Assembly: GCA_934446565.1 (NCBI GenBank)
Contig: CAKSEO010000051.1
Location: 1 to 17,086, forward strand
Length of the DNA stretch: 17,086 nt
Source of the DNA: an uncultured Oscillospiraceae bacterium
GTDB lineage: Bacteria > Bacillota > Clostridia > Oscillospirales > Ruminococcaceae
Reading direction: 5' to 3'
The translations under genes were made by a program, and so were the position numbers. A model generated the notes under the pieces. The model ran no database searches. It worked only from the letters and a program-made list of their open reading frames with translations, and was not told the origin of the DNA. This document shows positions 1 through 8,960 of this stretch, in pieces (position 1 is the stretch's first letter; each line of letters begins with the position of its first letter).

Positions 1-37
1 ATTTTTATCACCCTTTTTTATTATACCATATTTACGT

Positions 38-66
38 AAAAAAGCCCAGCTTTCGCTGGACTTTTT
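38..66 (-). terminator. Rho-independent terminator of the ABC exporter operon
   Basis: The arms AGCCCAGC (43-50) and GCTGGACT (55-62) pair around a TTTC loop with one G-U pair. Read on the minus strand the stem is followed by six T residues (A38-A43 on the plus strand). It lies about 60 bases past the stop codon of the exporter gene ending at 126. T residues at 63-66 follow the stem on the plus strand as well, so it could also stop transcription entering from the left. Confidence 0.8.
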
Positions 67-76
67 CGACAAGCTG

Positions 77-104
77 ACGGCAGACCGTTAAGGTCTGCCG
101 TTTT
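77..104. terminator. Second hairpin beside the exporter terminator
   Basis: A perfect 10-bp stem, ACGGCAGACC (77-86) with GGTCTGCCGT (92-101), encloses a 5-nt loop and is followed on the plus strand by TTTT (101-104). It is a plausible terminator for a plus-strand gene beyond the left edge. Read on the minus strand it comes just before the main terminator and may protect the exporter mRNA 3' end. Confidence 0.6.
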
Positions 105-125
105 GCTATGCTATTTTGGTTTAGC

Positions 126-2060
126 TCACTCTGCGGATTTCTTTGCGGGATTTCCGGTGTAAAGCTGGTAGTAGCGACCCTGCTCCTCAATGAGCTTGTC
201 GTGGCTGCCGCGCTCGATTATGCGACCCTGTTCGAGTACCATGATGCAGTCGGAGTTGCGTACTGTGGACAGTCTGTGCGCGATGACGAACGTTGTTCTG
301 CCGTACATGAGCTTATCCATGCCGTCCTGTACAAGGCGCTCCGTTCTGGTATCAATGGAGGAGGTAGCCTCGTCAAGTATCAGTACGGGCGGGTCTGCAA
401 CTGCGGCTCTCGCTATCGCAAGAAGCTGGCGCTGACCCTGGGAGAGGTTCGCTCCGTCTCCGGTCAGCATGGTGTTGTAGCCGTCAGGCAGGCGCTTTAC
501 GAAGCTGTGAGCGTTAGCGAGCTTTGCAGCCGCGATGCACTCCTCGTCGGTGGCGTCAAGACGTCCATAGCGGATGTTGTCCATTACCGTGCCAGTGAAC
601 AGGTGGGTATCCTGGAGAACAAGTCCCAGCGAACGGCGGAGGTCCGCTTTCTTTATCTTATTGACATTGATATCGTCGTAGCGTATCTTACCGTCCTGGA
701 TGTCGTAGAAACGGTTGATAAGGTTCGTGATGGTGGTCTTGCCAGCACCGGTGGAGCCTACGAACGCTATCTTCTGACCCGGCTCCGCATGGAGCTTGAT
801 GTCGTGGAGAACCATTTTCTTGTCGTCATAGCCGAAGTCCACGCCGTCAAATACGACGCTGCCCTCCAGCTTGCGGTAGGATACTGTACCTTCAGCGTTG
901 TGCGGGTGCTTCCACGCCCATACTCCGGTGCGCTTTTCGGATTCGGTGATAGTGCCGTCCTCTGCGATATTGGCGTTTACAAGCTCAACATAGCCGTCGT
1001 CCACCTCGGATTTTTCATCGATGAGCCTGAATACACGCTGGGCGCCCGCCATAGCCATAACCACTGCGTTGAGCTGCTGGCTGACCTGGATAACCGGCTG
1101 CGAAAAGCTCTTGTTCAGCGTAAGGAACGCGACCAGCGAACCGAGGGTAAGCCCGGTAACATCAGAACCGAGTACCAGTGAGAGCACCGCGCCAACGCAT
1201 ACGCAGAGAACGTAGCTGATATTGCCGAGGTTAGCGCTGACAGGCATCAGGATATTCGCGAACTTGTTCGCATTGTCTGCGGAAACGCGGAGCTGGTCGT
1301 TGAGCTTGCGGAAGTTTTCAACATTCTTTTCTTCGTGGTTGAAAACCTTGACTACCTTCTGACCCTCCATCATTTCCTCAATATAGCCGTTGACGATACC
1401 AAGGTCCTTCTGCTGGGCGCCGAAGTATTTTGCGGACTTTCCGCCGATCTTTCCGGCTACAAGCATCATAACAACGACCATAGCGACCGTAAGGAAAGTG
1501 AGCGGAATGCTGAGTACGATCATGCTGACGAAAGTGATGACCAGCGTTACGAGGGAGTTCACCATCTGCGGGATACTCTGGCTGATGAGCTGACGGAGCG
1601 TATCTACGTCGTTCGTGTAGATGGACATGATATCGCCGTGCGCGTTGGTGTCGAAGTACTTTATCGGAAGGGATTCCATGTGCGTGAAGATATCGTTTCT
1701 GAGGTCGCGCATGGTGCCCTGCGTGATGTAGATCATCAGTCTGTTATAGGTGAACGAGCTCAGTATACCAACTGCGTAGATAAGCGCGATACGCGTCAGC
1801 GCGCCTAAAAGCGGAGCAAAATCCGCTGTGCCGCCCGCTTTTACAACGTTGAGCATCGGCGTGATATAGTCATCGATAAGGCTCTGCATGAACAGTGTTC
1901 CTATGAGTGTCGCGATAGCCGTGATCAGGATGCACACCAGGACCAGAATAAAGCGGAATCTATAGCGCTTCATCATATAGCCGAGTACTCTGTTCAGTAC
2001 TTTGAAATCCATCTTCTGTTTCTTCAGATCAACAGGTGGACGTCTGTTTCCCATTGCCAT
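126..2060 (-). CDS. ABC exporter half-transporter with intact catalytic site (heterodimer subunit)
   Basis: A 644-residue membrane-bound ABC transporter with fused permease and ATPase (MdlB/LmrD/BmrD-like). The transmembrane domain covers about residues 35-340 and the ATPase domain about 400-640. Visible motifs are Walker A GSTGAGKTT (435-443), Q-loop Q483, signature LSQGQ (539-543), Walker B VLILDE with catalytic E564, and H-loop H595. The signature deviates from LSGGQ. The start follows AAGGAGG by 9 nt, and that ribosome binding site overlaps the stop codon of the upstream partner gene, so the two are co-translated. The linker at 350-400 is longer than usual and polar. By family it pairs with the upstream gene product and exports drugs, lipids or peptides; the substrate cannot be read from the sequence. 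Confidence 0.93.
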   Translation of the reverse strand: MAMGNRRPPVDLKKQKMDFKVLNRVLGYMMKRYRFRFILVLVCILITAIATLIGTLFMQSLIDDYITPMLNVVKAGGTADFAPLLGALTRIALIYAVGILSSFTYNRLMIYITQGTMRDLRNDIFTHMESLPIKYFDTNAHGDIMSIYTNDVDTLRQLISQSIPQMVNSLVTLVITFVSMIVLSIPLTFLTVAMVVVMMLVAGKIGGKSAKYFGAQQKDLGIVNGYIEEMMEGQKVVKVFNHEEKNVENFRKLNDQLRVSADNANKFANILMPVSANLGNISYVLCVCVGAVLSLVLGSDVTGLTLGSLVAFLTLNKSFSQPVIQVSQQLNAVVMAMAGAQRVFRLIDEKSEVDDGYVELVNANIAEDGTITESEKRTGVWAWKHPHNAEGTVSYRKLEGSVVFDGVDFGYDDKKMVLHDIKLHAEPGQKIAFVGSTGAGKTTITNLINRFYDIQDGKIRYDDINVNKIKKADLRRSLGLVLQDTHLFTGTVMDNIRYGRLDATDEECIAAAKLANAHSFVKRLPDGYNTMLTGDGANLSQGQRQLLAIARAAVADPPVLILDEATSSIDTRTERLVQDGMDKLMYGRTTFVIAHRLSTVRNSDCIMVLEQGRIIERGSHDKLIEEQGRYYQLYTGNPAKKSAE

Positions 2061-2074
2061 TTGTTTCCGCCTCC

Positions 2075-3856
2075 TTATTCATTTGGTTTGTCGAAATCGC
2101 CGCCGGACTGGGTCTGGAGCGTGTATATTTCGCGGTATATCTCGTTCGTTTTTATGAGCTCGTCATGCGGAGCAAAGCCGCAGATACGTCCATCGTCCAT
2201 TACGATTATGCGGTCTGCGTCCTTTACGCTGGAGATACGCTGCGCGATTATCAGCTTGGTTGTGCCGGGGATCTTCTCAGCGAATGCCTGGCGGATTTTG
2301 GCGTCGGTGGCTGTATCTACCGCGCTCGTTGAGTCGTCCAGTATAAGTATCTTCGGGCTCTTGAGAAGCGCTCTTGCGATACACAGGCGCTGTTTCTGAC
2401 CGCCGGATACATTGGAACCGCCCTGTTCGATCATCGTGTTGTAGCGGTCGGGCATCCTCTCAATGAACTCATCGGCGCAGGCAAGTCTGCAAGCTTCCTC
2501 GCACTCCTCCTCGGTGGCGTTCTCGTTGCCCCAGCGGAGGTTGTCGAGTATCGTTCCGGAGAACAGCACGTTCTTCTGGAGGACCACTGCGACCTTGTCG
2601 CGGAGCAGCTCCAGGTCGTACTTGCGGACGTCAACGCCGCCAACGCGTACAGAGCCGCTGTCAACATCGTACAGACGGCTGATAAGGCTCGCGAATGTGG
2701 ATTTACCGCAGCCTGTACCGCCGATGATGCCGATAGTCTCGCCGGAATGTATGTGCAGGTCTATATCGGAGAGTATCTCCTCGCCGCCCTGGAGGTCGGA
2801 CTTCTTAGCGGTGAGCTTGTCGGTCTTGTGCTTGTAAGTGAAGTTAACGTGTTCAAAGTCGATGGAACCATCCTTGATCTCCATAACAGGGGAATCCGGA
2901 TTTGTGATGTCTGACTTCTCGTTGAGTACCTCGCAGATACGGCGAGTACTGGCAACGGACATCGTTAACATCACGAAGATCATTGAGAGCATCATCAGGG
3001 ACATCAGCGCGCTCATGACGTAGCTGAACAGCGATGTCAGCTCACCGGTGGTGAGAGTGCCGCTGACGATGAACTGTGCGCCGAACCAGGATATCAGCAG
3101 GATGCAGGCGTAGATAACGAACATCATCACGGGGTTGTTCCAGGATATGATCTTCTCTGCCTTTATGAACATCTTGTAGAGCGCGCCGGAAGCGGACACG
3201 AACTTATCGTTCTCATGCTCCTCGCGGACGAAGCCCTTAACTACGCGGATACCGGAGATGTTTTCCTGAACGCTGGCGTTGAGGTCGTCGTACCTTGGGA
3301 ACACCTTGTCGAATACCTTTGTTGCGTTGGTGACGATTATCGCAAGCACTGTACCGAGTATCACCATTGCGCCCAGGAATATCAGGCTGATACGCACATT
3401 GATGATGACGCACATCACGATGCTGCTTATGAGCATGATGGGGGCTCTTACAGCGATGCGGATTATCATCTGGAATGCGTTCTGGAGATTGGTGACATCG
3501 GTCGTCATACGGGTAACAAGTCCGGCGGTGCTGAACTTGTCGATGTTTGAGAAAGAGAACTGCTGGATATTGCTGAACATCGCGTCGCGGAGATTGCACG
3601 CGAATCCGGCGGAAGCGTTAGCCGCGAACTTTCCGGCGAGCACGCCGAAAGCAAGGCTCATGAACGCCATAACGATCATCACCAGGCTGTATATCAGCAC
3701 CTTTGTGAGATCTTCTGCATTTATGCCGCTATCGATTATCTTAGCCGTTACGAAAGGAATGAGTACCTCCATCACGACCTCCAGCACTGTAAATAGGGGG
3801 GTGAGCAGCGTTGATTTTTTGTATTGCTTAATCTGCGCTGCTAGTGTTTTTATCAT
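2075..3856 (-). CDS. ABC exporter half-transporter with degenerate catalytic site (heterodimer subunit)
   Basis: A 593-residue fused permease-ATPase (MdlA/LmrC/BmrC-like), first gene of the operon. Membrane helices lie between about residues 15 and 305 and the ATPase domain between 330 and 580. Walker A is GGTGCGKST (379-387), Q-loop Q427, and the signature VSGGQ (483-487) is near-canonical. The residue after Walker B is aspartate (D508, in ILILDD) in place of the catalytic glutamate, and the H-loop histidine is replaced by glutamine (Q539, IAQR). These losses mark the non-hydrolysing subunit of heterodimeric exporters. ATG follows AAGGAGG (3864-3870) by 7 nt. The stop codon is 14 bases before the partner's start. 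No MarR- or TetR-type regulator, often found beside such pairs, is present. Confidence 0.93.
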   Translation of the reverse strand: MIKTLAAQIKQYKKSTLLTPLFTVLEVVMEVLIPFVTAKIIDSGINAEDLTKVLIYSLVMIVMAFMSLAFGVLAGKFAANASAGFACNLRDAMFSNIQQFSFSNIDKFSTAGLVTRMTTDVTNLQNAFQMIIRIAVRAPIMLISSIVMCVIINVRISLIFLGAMVILGTVLAIIVTNATKVFDKVFPRYDDLNASVQENISGIRVVKGFVREEHENDKFVSASGALYKMFIKAEKIISWNNPVMMFVIYACILLISWFGAQFIVSGTLTTGELTSLFSYVMSALMSLMMLSMIFVMLTMSVASTRRICEVLNEKSDITNPDSPVMEIKDGSIDFEHVNFTYKHKTDKLTAKKSDLQGGEEILSDIDLHIHSGETIGIIGGTGCGKSTFASLISRLYDVDSGSVRVGGVDVRKYDLELLRDKVAVVLQKNVLFSGTILDNLRWGNENATEEECEEACRLACADEFIERMPDRYNTMIEQGGSNVSGGQKQRLCIARALLKSPKILILDDSTSAVDTATDAKIRQAFAEKIPGTTKLIIAQRISSVKDADRIIVMDDGRICGFAPHDELIKTNEIYREIYTLQTQSGGDFDKPNE

Positions 3857-3911
3857 GCTTTTTCCTCCTTATGTTTCTGTCATGCCATTCGCATTGATTA
3901 GTTGCCTTATT

Positions 3912-3940
3912 ATTATAGTACATATTTTTTTTATTGTAAA
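3912..3940 (-). promoter_or_regulatory. Sigma-A promoter of the ABC exporter operon
   Basis: On the minus strand TTTACA (3935-3940) and TATAAT (3912-3917) are separated by exactly 17 bases. Transcription would start near 3905, about 50 bases before the ATG at 3856. The spacer is very A/T rich. Confidence 0.8.
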
Positions 3941-4022
3941 CCCGCTATTCTGACATATTTTTGCTCATTTACATAGTCGTTTTCAGTTAAATTAACCATG
4001 GTAATTTGTTTGCAAAACTCTG

Positions 4023-4060
4023 ACCGCATAACAACGCCGAATCTCGCATTACTATGCGGT
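4023..4060. repeat. Perfect 8-bp inverted repeat, candidate operator
   Basis: ACCGCATA (4023-4030) is the exact reverse complement of TATGCGGT (4053-4060), with a 22-bp spacer. It lies upstream of both divergent promoters and has no T-tract, so it is not a terminator. A dimeric regulator could bind the two arms, but no regulator gene is adjacent. Confidence 0.4.
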
Positions 4061-4104
4061 TTACGGGCACTTATCATTTCATGTGGTTTTCACAATTAAG
4101 GGTA

Positions 4105-4133
4105 TTGCAAAAATGAAAATTGTGTGATATAAT
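4105..4133 (+). promoter_or_regulatory. Promoter of the alpha/beta hydrolase gene
   Basis: TTGCAA (4105-4110), a 17-bp spacer and TATAAT (4128-4133), with TG one base upstream of the -10 (extended -10). The inverted repeat CACAATT (4091-4097)/AATTGTG (4118-4124) brackets the -35 box and could be an operator. The predicted start near 4140 leaves a leader of about 50 nt. Confidence 0.75.
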
Positions 4134-4191
4134 CATGATACAGATGATCATACCGCAGAGTTAGCTACATCTAACATGCAAGGAGAAAACA

Positions 4192-4977
4192 ATGAAAGTA
4201 TACGAATTCGGTGATGAGAGTAATCCGGTAATAGTGCTTCTGCCGGGCACCTGCTGCTATTGGAAAATGAACTTCGGCGATGTGATACCAATGCTACAGG
4301 AAAAATTCCGCGTGTGCGCTGTTTCCTATGATGGATTTGACGAGACTGAGGGAACAACATTCCCGACGATGCTTGAGGAGGTCGAAAAGATCGAGGATTA
4401 CATCCTTGAAAAGCACGGAGGGCATATCTGTGCGGTGTACGGATGCTCGCTCGGAGGGTCGTTTGTAGGGCTGCTTGCAGCGCGGGGGCGTGTAACGATG
4501 GATCACGGGATACTTGGCAGCTCCGACCTTGACCAAGCGGGGAAATTCAAGACTGGACTGCTTGTGAAGATAGGCGTGCCGTTATTTTACCCGATGATAC
4601 ACGACGGTGAATTCAAGAAAGGTTTCATGAAGAAGCGCTCGGAGAAGTTCATGCGGGAAAACGGGGAATACGGCAGAAAATTCATGGGAATGATGAAAGG
4701 TCCGAACGGTGACGGAATGCCGTTTGTGTCAAAGCAGAGCGTTGCGAATCAGTTCGGTTCGGATATGATAACACCGCTGCCGGATAATATCGACCCGAAG
4801 CACGGCGACATACATATTTTCTATGCGCTGAAAATGGGGGAGCAGTATCGTGGGCGGTACCTCAAGCATTTCGCGCATCCGGTCATCCATGAGCATGATT
4901 TGCGTCATGAGGAGCTTCTTGCGTGCTATCCTGAAAAGTGGGTGGACGAAGTAGAAAAGGTCTGCGGGGTCAAATAA
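4192..4977 (+). CDS. Alpha/beta hydrolase
   Basis: A 261-residue cytoplasmic protein of the alpha/beta-hydrolase fold; no signal peptide is visible. The nucleophile elbow is GCSLGG with Ser86 at residues 84-89, the oxyanion loop is LPGT (17-20) after the first core strand, and the C-terminal HDLRHEELL segment carries the likely catalytic histidine, H239 (H235 is the alternative). The acid residue cannot be assigned with confidence. Residues 110-190, rich in Lys, Phe and Met, probably form the helical cap that shapes the substrate pocket. AAGGAG (4180-4185) stands 6 nt before the ATG. It is a single-gene transcript with its own promoter and terminator. The family covers esterases, lipases and peptidases; the substrate is unknown. 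Confidence 0.85.
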   Translation: MKVYEFGDESNPVIVLLPGTCCYWKMNFGDVIPMLQEKFRVCAVSYDGFDETEGTTFPTMLEEVEKIEDYILEKHGGHICAVYGCSLGGSFVGLLAARGRVTMDHGILGSSDLDQAGKFKTGLLVKIGVPLFYPMIHDGEFKKGFMKKRSEKFMRENGEYGRKFMGMMKGPNGDGMPFVSKQSVANQFGSDMITPLPDNIDPKHGDIHIFYALKMGEQYRGRYLKHFAHPVIHEHDLRHEELLACYPEKWVDEVEKVCGVK

Positions 4978-5041
4978 CGAAATGCAGATTTTGGAAAGCT
5001 ATTATTCACCACCTGCATAAATTATAGTTTTGATTATAAAT

Positions 5042-5075
5042 AAAAAGCACGGAACTATTTATTCCGTGCTTTTTT
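5042..5075. terminator. Bidirectional terminator between convergent genes
   Basis: A perfect 13-bp stem, AAAAAGCACGGAA (5042-5054) with TTCCGTGCTTTTT (5062-5074), and a 7-nt loop. The A-run and T-run in the arms supply a U-tract in both directions. It follows the hydrolase stop (4977) and directly adjoins the stop of the dockerin gene (5077), so it serves both. Confidence 0.92.
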
Positions 5076-5076
5076 A

Positions 5077-8000
5077 TTACCTGTAGAGTCCGACTACCGA
5101 ACGCAATATAGCGGATGAATCCATTGCATTCACGAAGCCGTCTCCGTTGAAGTCGCAGGTGTCGTCCATTTCCATAATGCCAACGACCATCTTCAATATC
5201 GCGGAAGCGTCGCGGGCGTCTATCGTGGTGCTGTTATCAGCGTCGCCGGGGAGCATGGTCCTTGTATCGTACATCAGAACGTAATCTCCGCCGACTGTGG
5301 GGGCTACCTGCGCAATGCCTGTGCTTGCGATTATCTTGGAAGTGTCAATAAAATCAAGCTGGTGCGTCACATCATTGTATCTGAACAGGTTAGCGAAGCG
5401 GTTGTTCACCTTTTTGCCGGTCTTTACATAAAGCACGGCACCGACCTTGTTCACGCCATAGGTGTGTACTCGGGTTATTTCGCTCTCGCCAGCGCTGTCG
5501 ATAAGAACTGACGGAATGTATACATCATTGTTCTTCAGACCGACGCTCACGCTTGCCACAGTCTTTTTCAGCGTGCCTGTGTCTATCACCCAGCTTATCA
5601 TGTCGTCAACGACAAATTCAAGGGTTATCTTTTTCTTCATCGCTGTGTTGATGATATCCGCCGGTACGGACGTATTGCCGTTCAGGTAGATCTTCAAACG
5701 GGAGTTCTTGGCGGCTGCGGCTATCTTTTTCTGGAGCTGCGTCCATCCCTTTACCGCGCTTCCCTCCATGGTCGGCTCGGTGACTGTTCCATCGGAAGTG
5801 CTGGAGCTGTCCGTGTCAGTTTTGTCGGTGTCCGTGCTGGTGTCAGTCTTGCCGCCGCTAGTGTTGTCATCCTTTTTATCGTCGTCGGTCTTACTATCGT
5901 CAGTTGTGCTGCTCGATCTTCTGCGAACAACTATATTGAATGCAGTGGTGCAGCCCTGGTAGTATACGGTAAGGGTCTGCTGACCGAGTATCCAGCTGTC
6001 GAAGTCCTGTATCATGCTCTCGGTCATGTAGACATTCTGCGTGGGCTTGGTCTCGTCCTCGTAGGTTACTTTGATAACGCCTCCGGTGACGCTGAGCTTT
6101 TCGCCCATATAATAGGAGTATTTTGCGGGGCGCTTGACGATCTCGATCATCTTGACGCCGTAATTCACGCCTATCGTGTAGGTATAGGTCTTGACAAGAC
6201 TGTTGTCCATGTTCGGGTCGTTGGATTTAGCGTAGGTGTACAGCTTATACTGAACGACCTCGTTGTCAACGCGCTTGAGATTTATTTTTGTTCCTGATTT
6301 GTAGAGAATACCGGGGTAATCGGCGGTTATCTCTTTATCGAGCGAGTAATAAATATCAGCAGTCGCCGTTGCGCAGGAAAGCGTGAGCGTTATAGCGGAT
6401 TCGCTTGCCGTGTCAAGAGTACTTGGCACAGGAACAGCAGCTCTTTCCTTAGGAACGGTTATGGTATAAATATAATCGCTGCTTATATCGGAATCCTTCC
6501 AGCTGTCGTTCGGCGCCTGTGCATAGCAGCGCAGCGCGAATGATTTGGTGGTATTAGGAGCGACTGTCAGGTCAAACGGACCTGTGTATTCTATGAAGCC
6601 GTTTTTCTTGGTGGCAGTGGGGTCAAGCGTATAGAATATTTTTGCGCCGGGGGTCTCAGAGTTCAGAGTGATGGTAAGCGAGCTGTCGTACTGACCGGGT
6701 GCGGGAGTCGGCGTAGGAACAGCAGTAGTTTTTTTCTGGATGACCACCTGGTAAATGAAAGTCGCAACGTTGCTCTGCTTCATTCCTGGCGCGGTAGCTA
6801 TCGCCTTTATGCAGTAGTACAGCGAGTTGCCGGGAACGCCGGAAAGGGTTATCGGCTCGATGTATTTTGTGCCGCCCGCTTCCGTAGGATCAGCAAGATC
6901 TATTTCTGCCAATGTTTCGTAGTACTCCATCGTGTAATAGATAGTTGCGCCGCTGACGGAGGACGAAAGCGTGATATCCTGGGGGGAATTGAATACGGTG
7001 GTTTCAAGCTTGCTGTCTGTGTCCGGAGGGTTCGCCGTGGGGGCGGGCATCTTCTGAGCCTCCTCAACGTAGACCTGGGCTGTGACGGTAGAGCCTATAG
7101 TGGGGTTTACTTCCATGTAATTCGGGAGCGTTACCGTACCCGTAATGGTAACGAGGTGGGCGTTGCCGAGCTTGGGGTTATACGGAGTTCCGTCCTCTAT
7201 CACGGCGGATGAGAGGTCCCAGGTCACGCGGCAGTTTTCTTCGATACGGTTATCCTTCGGGACAACGACCTTTACTGTAGTCGGGAGCGACTTTTCCTCC
7301 ATCTGTGTTACAGTCGTACCGCTCTTTACGTTATCCACGATACCCGGTGAAACTATCTCGTAATTATTGAGCTTCTGCGTCCTGGGATAGGTGAATGTTA
7401 TGATGAACGTACCTGTTCCGGTAGGGGTACCAACGGCGCGGATACCGTTAACGTATACCTCTGTCGTGCGGAGGAACAGATAATTTGTGCTGGGTACGAT
7501 CTCTACGGTGCTGGTGTAGATGGTGTTGTAGTCGGCTACGGTGCTTTCGGAGCCTCCCGACCATCCTACGGCTCCAAAGCTGGATATAGCCAGCTTCTCA
7601 GATACTTGGGAGGAGGTCCTGTCCGGGTCGAGCTCAGCCGTTTCATCAAGCGGTTTTCCGCCTACGGGGACTGTTATCAGGATATGTATCTCCGGGATAT
7701 TCGTTGCTGAGGTAGGCTTACGCTCGACGGTGAAAACGCCGTCAAGATATCCACTCTGCCGATATCCGCTGTAGTAAGACACAACGCGGACGTAGTAGGT
7801 CACGGATTTGCTTATCTCGCCCTCGAGAAGGATGCCGTCAACAGAGTTGTAATGCTGAGACTCCGCGCCGCCGGTAGGATTCTCAAGAGTTTTCTGATCC
7901 GTGCTTATCGTATAATAGAACTGTCCGACATCTGCCGGGGCGTTCAGCTTGACGCGGACGATATTGTCATATGTCCTTCCTGATGGGGTTTCATTGGAAA

Positions 8001-8886
8001 ACACCGGGTCTGCAAGCTTGTCGGCAGGCGCGATCTCGATCTGGGCATAAACTTCAAGCGCCTGGTCTGGCTTATTATAGACGCCCTCGTCACTGTTGAT
8101 GGTAACGGCTCCGACTATTGTAAAGCTGAGCCCGTCGATGGCCTCCTTGATCTCGTCGCCGGAGTACTTTTTGCCGGAGAATGTGAAGCCGTCCTTTGAC
8201 AGCCAGGTTACGCTGCCGTTGAGGATCAGCGAACTGTCCTGGGTCTTTATCTTTACTGATTTCGGAAGAGCAGAATCAATAGTGCTTATATCGGTATGAG
8301 CCTTGAACTGTTTTCCGTTTTGATTGGTATAATACACAGTGTCGTCGCCGTTGGTCGCGCCGCTGACATCCTGAAAGTACGCATTCATTGCCTTGGGCTT
8401 GGGGGTAGTGTAGTCCGAGAAATCAAAAAGCGCACTGACCACGGTAGAATCCACCCAGGTTTTGGCAAGGATTGTTGTCGGGTCGCCCTGCTTCTGATAG
8501 TATAGGTACACGCTTGAGCTTGGGGTGTTTCCACCGGTTGTGGTATATTTTGCAACGGCGTAGTATGTTTTGTTGTATCCGAATGTGGTTACTGCCTCTT
8601 TATTTTTCAGAGCGCCGTTGCTGTCATATTCAGGAGAGCCGAGATACCATGTCACAGACGAAAGCGAGACAGGTCCGTCCTTAGGGGTGAAGTAGTTATC
8701 TAACGATGAAGCGGATGCCTCGGGTACCGGCATAGGAATAGCGCTTTTCAGATAAAACTGAGCAAAGATGTCTGCAAAGGCAGTGCCTGCAATACTAAGA
8801 ATACCGCCGAGCGCCGCCGGGTCTGTCAATGTGAACATGAGGGCGAGCGCGGTCAACGCCGCCGCGATCCTTTTTCTGAGTTTCAT
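5077..8886 (-). CDS. Secreted multidomain dockerin protein, no catalytic domain seen
   Basis: A 1269-residue exported protein. A signal peptide occupies residues 1-38 (basic KLRKR, hydrophobic core, likely cleavage after the AFA before D39). Repeats resembling the chitobiase/hexosaminidase C-terminal beta-sandwich (hallmark GAxIYYT) lie near 290-388, 612-715, 720-811 and 815-905. A bacterial Ig-like group 3 domain is near 908-987, then a Ser/Thr/Asp/Lys linker (990-1040). The type I dockerin (1212-1269) has two calcium loops: D1215, D1217, S1219, D1223, D1226 and D1245, N1247, D1249, N1253, D1256, each followed by a SAIL helix. Residues 40-290 and 390-610 are beta-rich and unassigned. No glycosidase or peptidase motif was recognised. 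GGAGGT (8893-8898) precedes ATG by 6 nt. Likely a cohesin-bound surface or cellulosome-type binding or structural protein. Confidence 0.9.
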   Translation of the reverse strand: MKLRKRIAAALTALALMFTLTDPAALGGILSIAGTAFADIFAQFYLKSAIPMPVPEASASSLDNYFTPKDGPVSLSSVTWYLGSPEYDSNGALKNKEAVTTFGYNKTYYAVAKYTTTGGNTPSSSVYLYYQKQGDPTTILAKTWVDSTVVSALFDFSDYTTPKPKAMNAYFQDVSGATNGDDTVYYTNQNGKQFKAHTDISTIDSALPKSVKIKTQDSSLILNGSVTWLSKDGFTFSGKKYSGDEIKEAIDGLSFTIVGAVTINSDEGVYNKPDQALEVYAQIEIAPADKLADPVFSNETPSGRTYDNIVRVKLNAPADVGQFYYTISTDQKTLENPTGGAESQHYNSVDGILLEGEISKSVTYYVRVVSYYSGYRQSGYLDGVFTVERKPTSATNIPEIHILITVPVGGKPLDETAELDPDRTSSQVSEKLAISSFGAVGWSGGSESTVADYNTIYTSTVEIVPSTNYLFLRTTEVYVNGIRAVGTPTGTGTFIITFTYPRTQKLNNYEIVSPGIVDNVKSGTTVTQMEEKSLPTTVKVVVPKDNRIEENCRVTWDLSSAVIEDGTPYNPKLGNAHLVTITGTVTLPNYMEVNPTIGSTVTAQVYVEEAQKMPAPTANPPDTDSKLETTVFNSPQDITLSSSVSGATIYYTMEYYETLAEIDLADPTEAGGTKYIEPITLSGVPGNSLYYCIKAIATAPGMKQSNVATFIYQVVIQKKTTAVPTPTPAPGQYDSSLTITLNSETPGAKIFYTLDPTATKKNGFIEYTGPFDLTVAPNTTKSFALRCYAQAPNDSWKDSDISSDYIYTITVPKERAAVPVPSTLDTASESAITLTLSCATATADIYYSLDKEITADYPGILYKSGTKINLKRVDNEVVQYKLYTYAKSNDPNMDNSLVKTYTYTIGVNYGVKMIEIVKRPAKYSYYMGEKLSVTGGVIKVTYEDETKPTQNVYMTESMIQDFDSWILGQQTLTVYYQGCTTAFNIVVRRRSSSTTDDSKTDDDKKDDNTSGGKTDTSTDTDKTDTDSSSTSDGTVTEPTMEGSAVKGWTQLQKKIAAAAKNSRLKIYLNGNTSVPADIINTAMKKKITLEFVVDDMISWVIDTGTLKKTVASVSVGLKNNDVYIPSVLIDSAGESEITRVHTYGVNKVGAVLYVKTGKKVNNRFANLFRYNDVTHQLDFIDTSKIIASTGIAQVAPTVGGDYVLMYDTRTMLPGDADNSTTIDARDASAILKMVVGIMEMDDTCDFNGDGFVNAMDSSAILRSVVGLYR

Positions 8887-8960
8887 ACCAATACCTCCGG
8901 GATAATATAATATCAGGCTGGAAACCAGTCCGAACTATAATACATAATTATACACCATAT

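Larger units (their letters stand above)
3857..4191. other. Divergent intergenic control region (335 bp)
   Basis: This gene-free stretch separates the minus-strand exporter operon from the plus-strand hydrolase. It holds one promoter for each direction (3912-3940 and 4105-4133), a perfect 8-bp inverted repeat between them (4023-4060), a 7-bp inverted repeat spanning the hydrolase -35 box, and a 5-bp hairpin GTTAG/CTAAC (4160-4175) just before the hydrolase ribosome binding site. No small ORF with a convincing ribosome binding site was seen. Confidence 0.7.

Noticed and set aside
108..1181. 357-residue plus-strand ORF opposite the exporter gene
   Set aside because: It is antisense to a well-supported ABC transporter gene and mirrors its codon bias; no family resemblance.
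4144..4151. 8-bp palindrome ATGATCAT near the hydrolase transcription start
   Set aside because: Short, AT-rich and easily found by chance; not counted as an operator.
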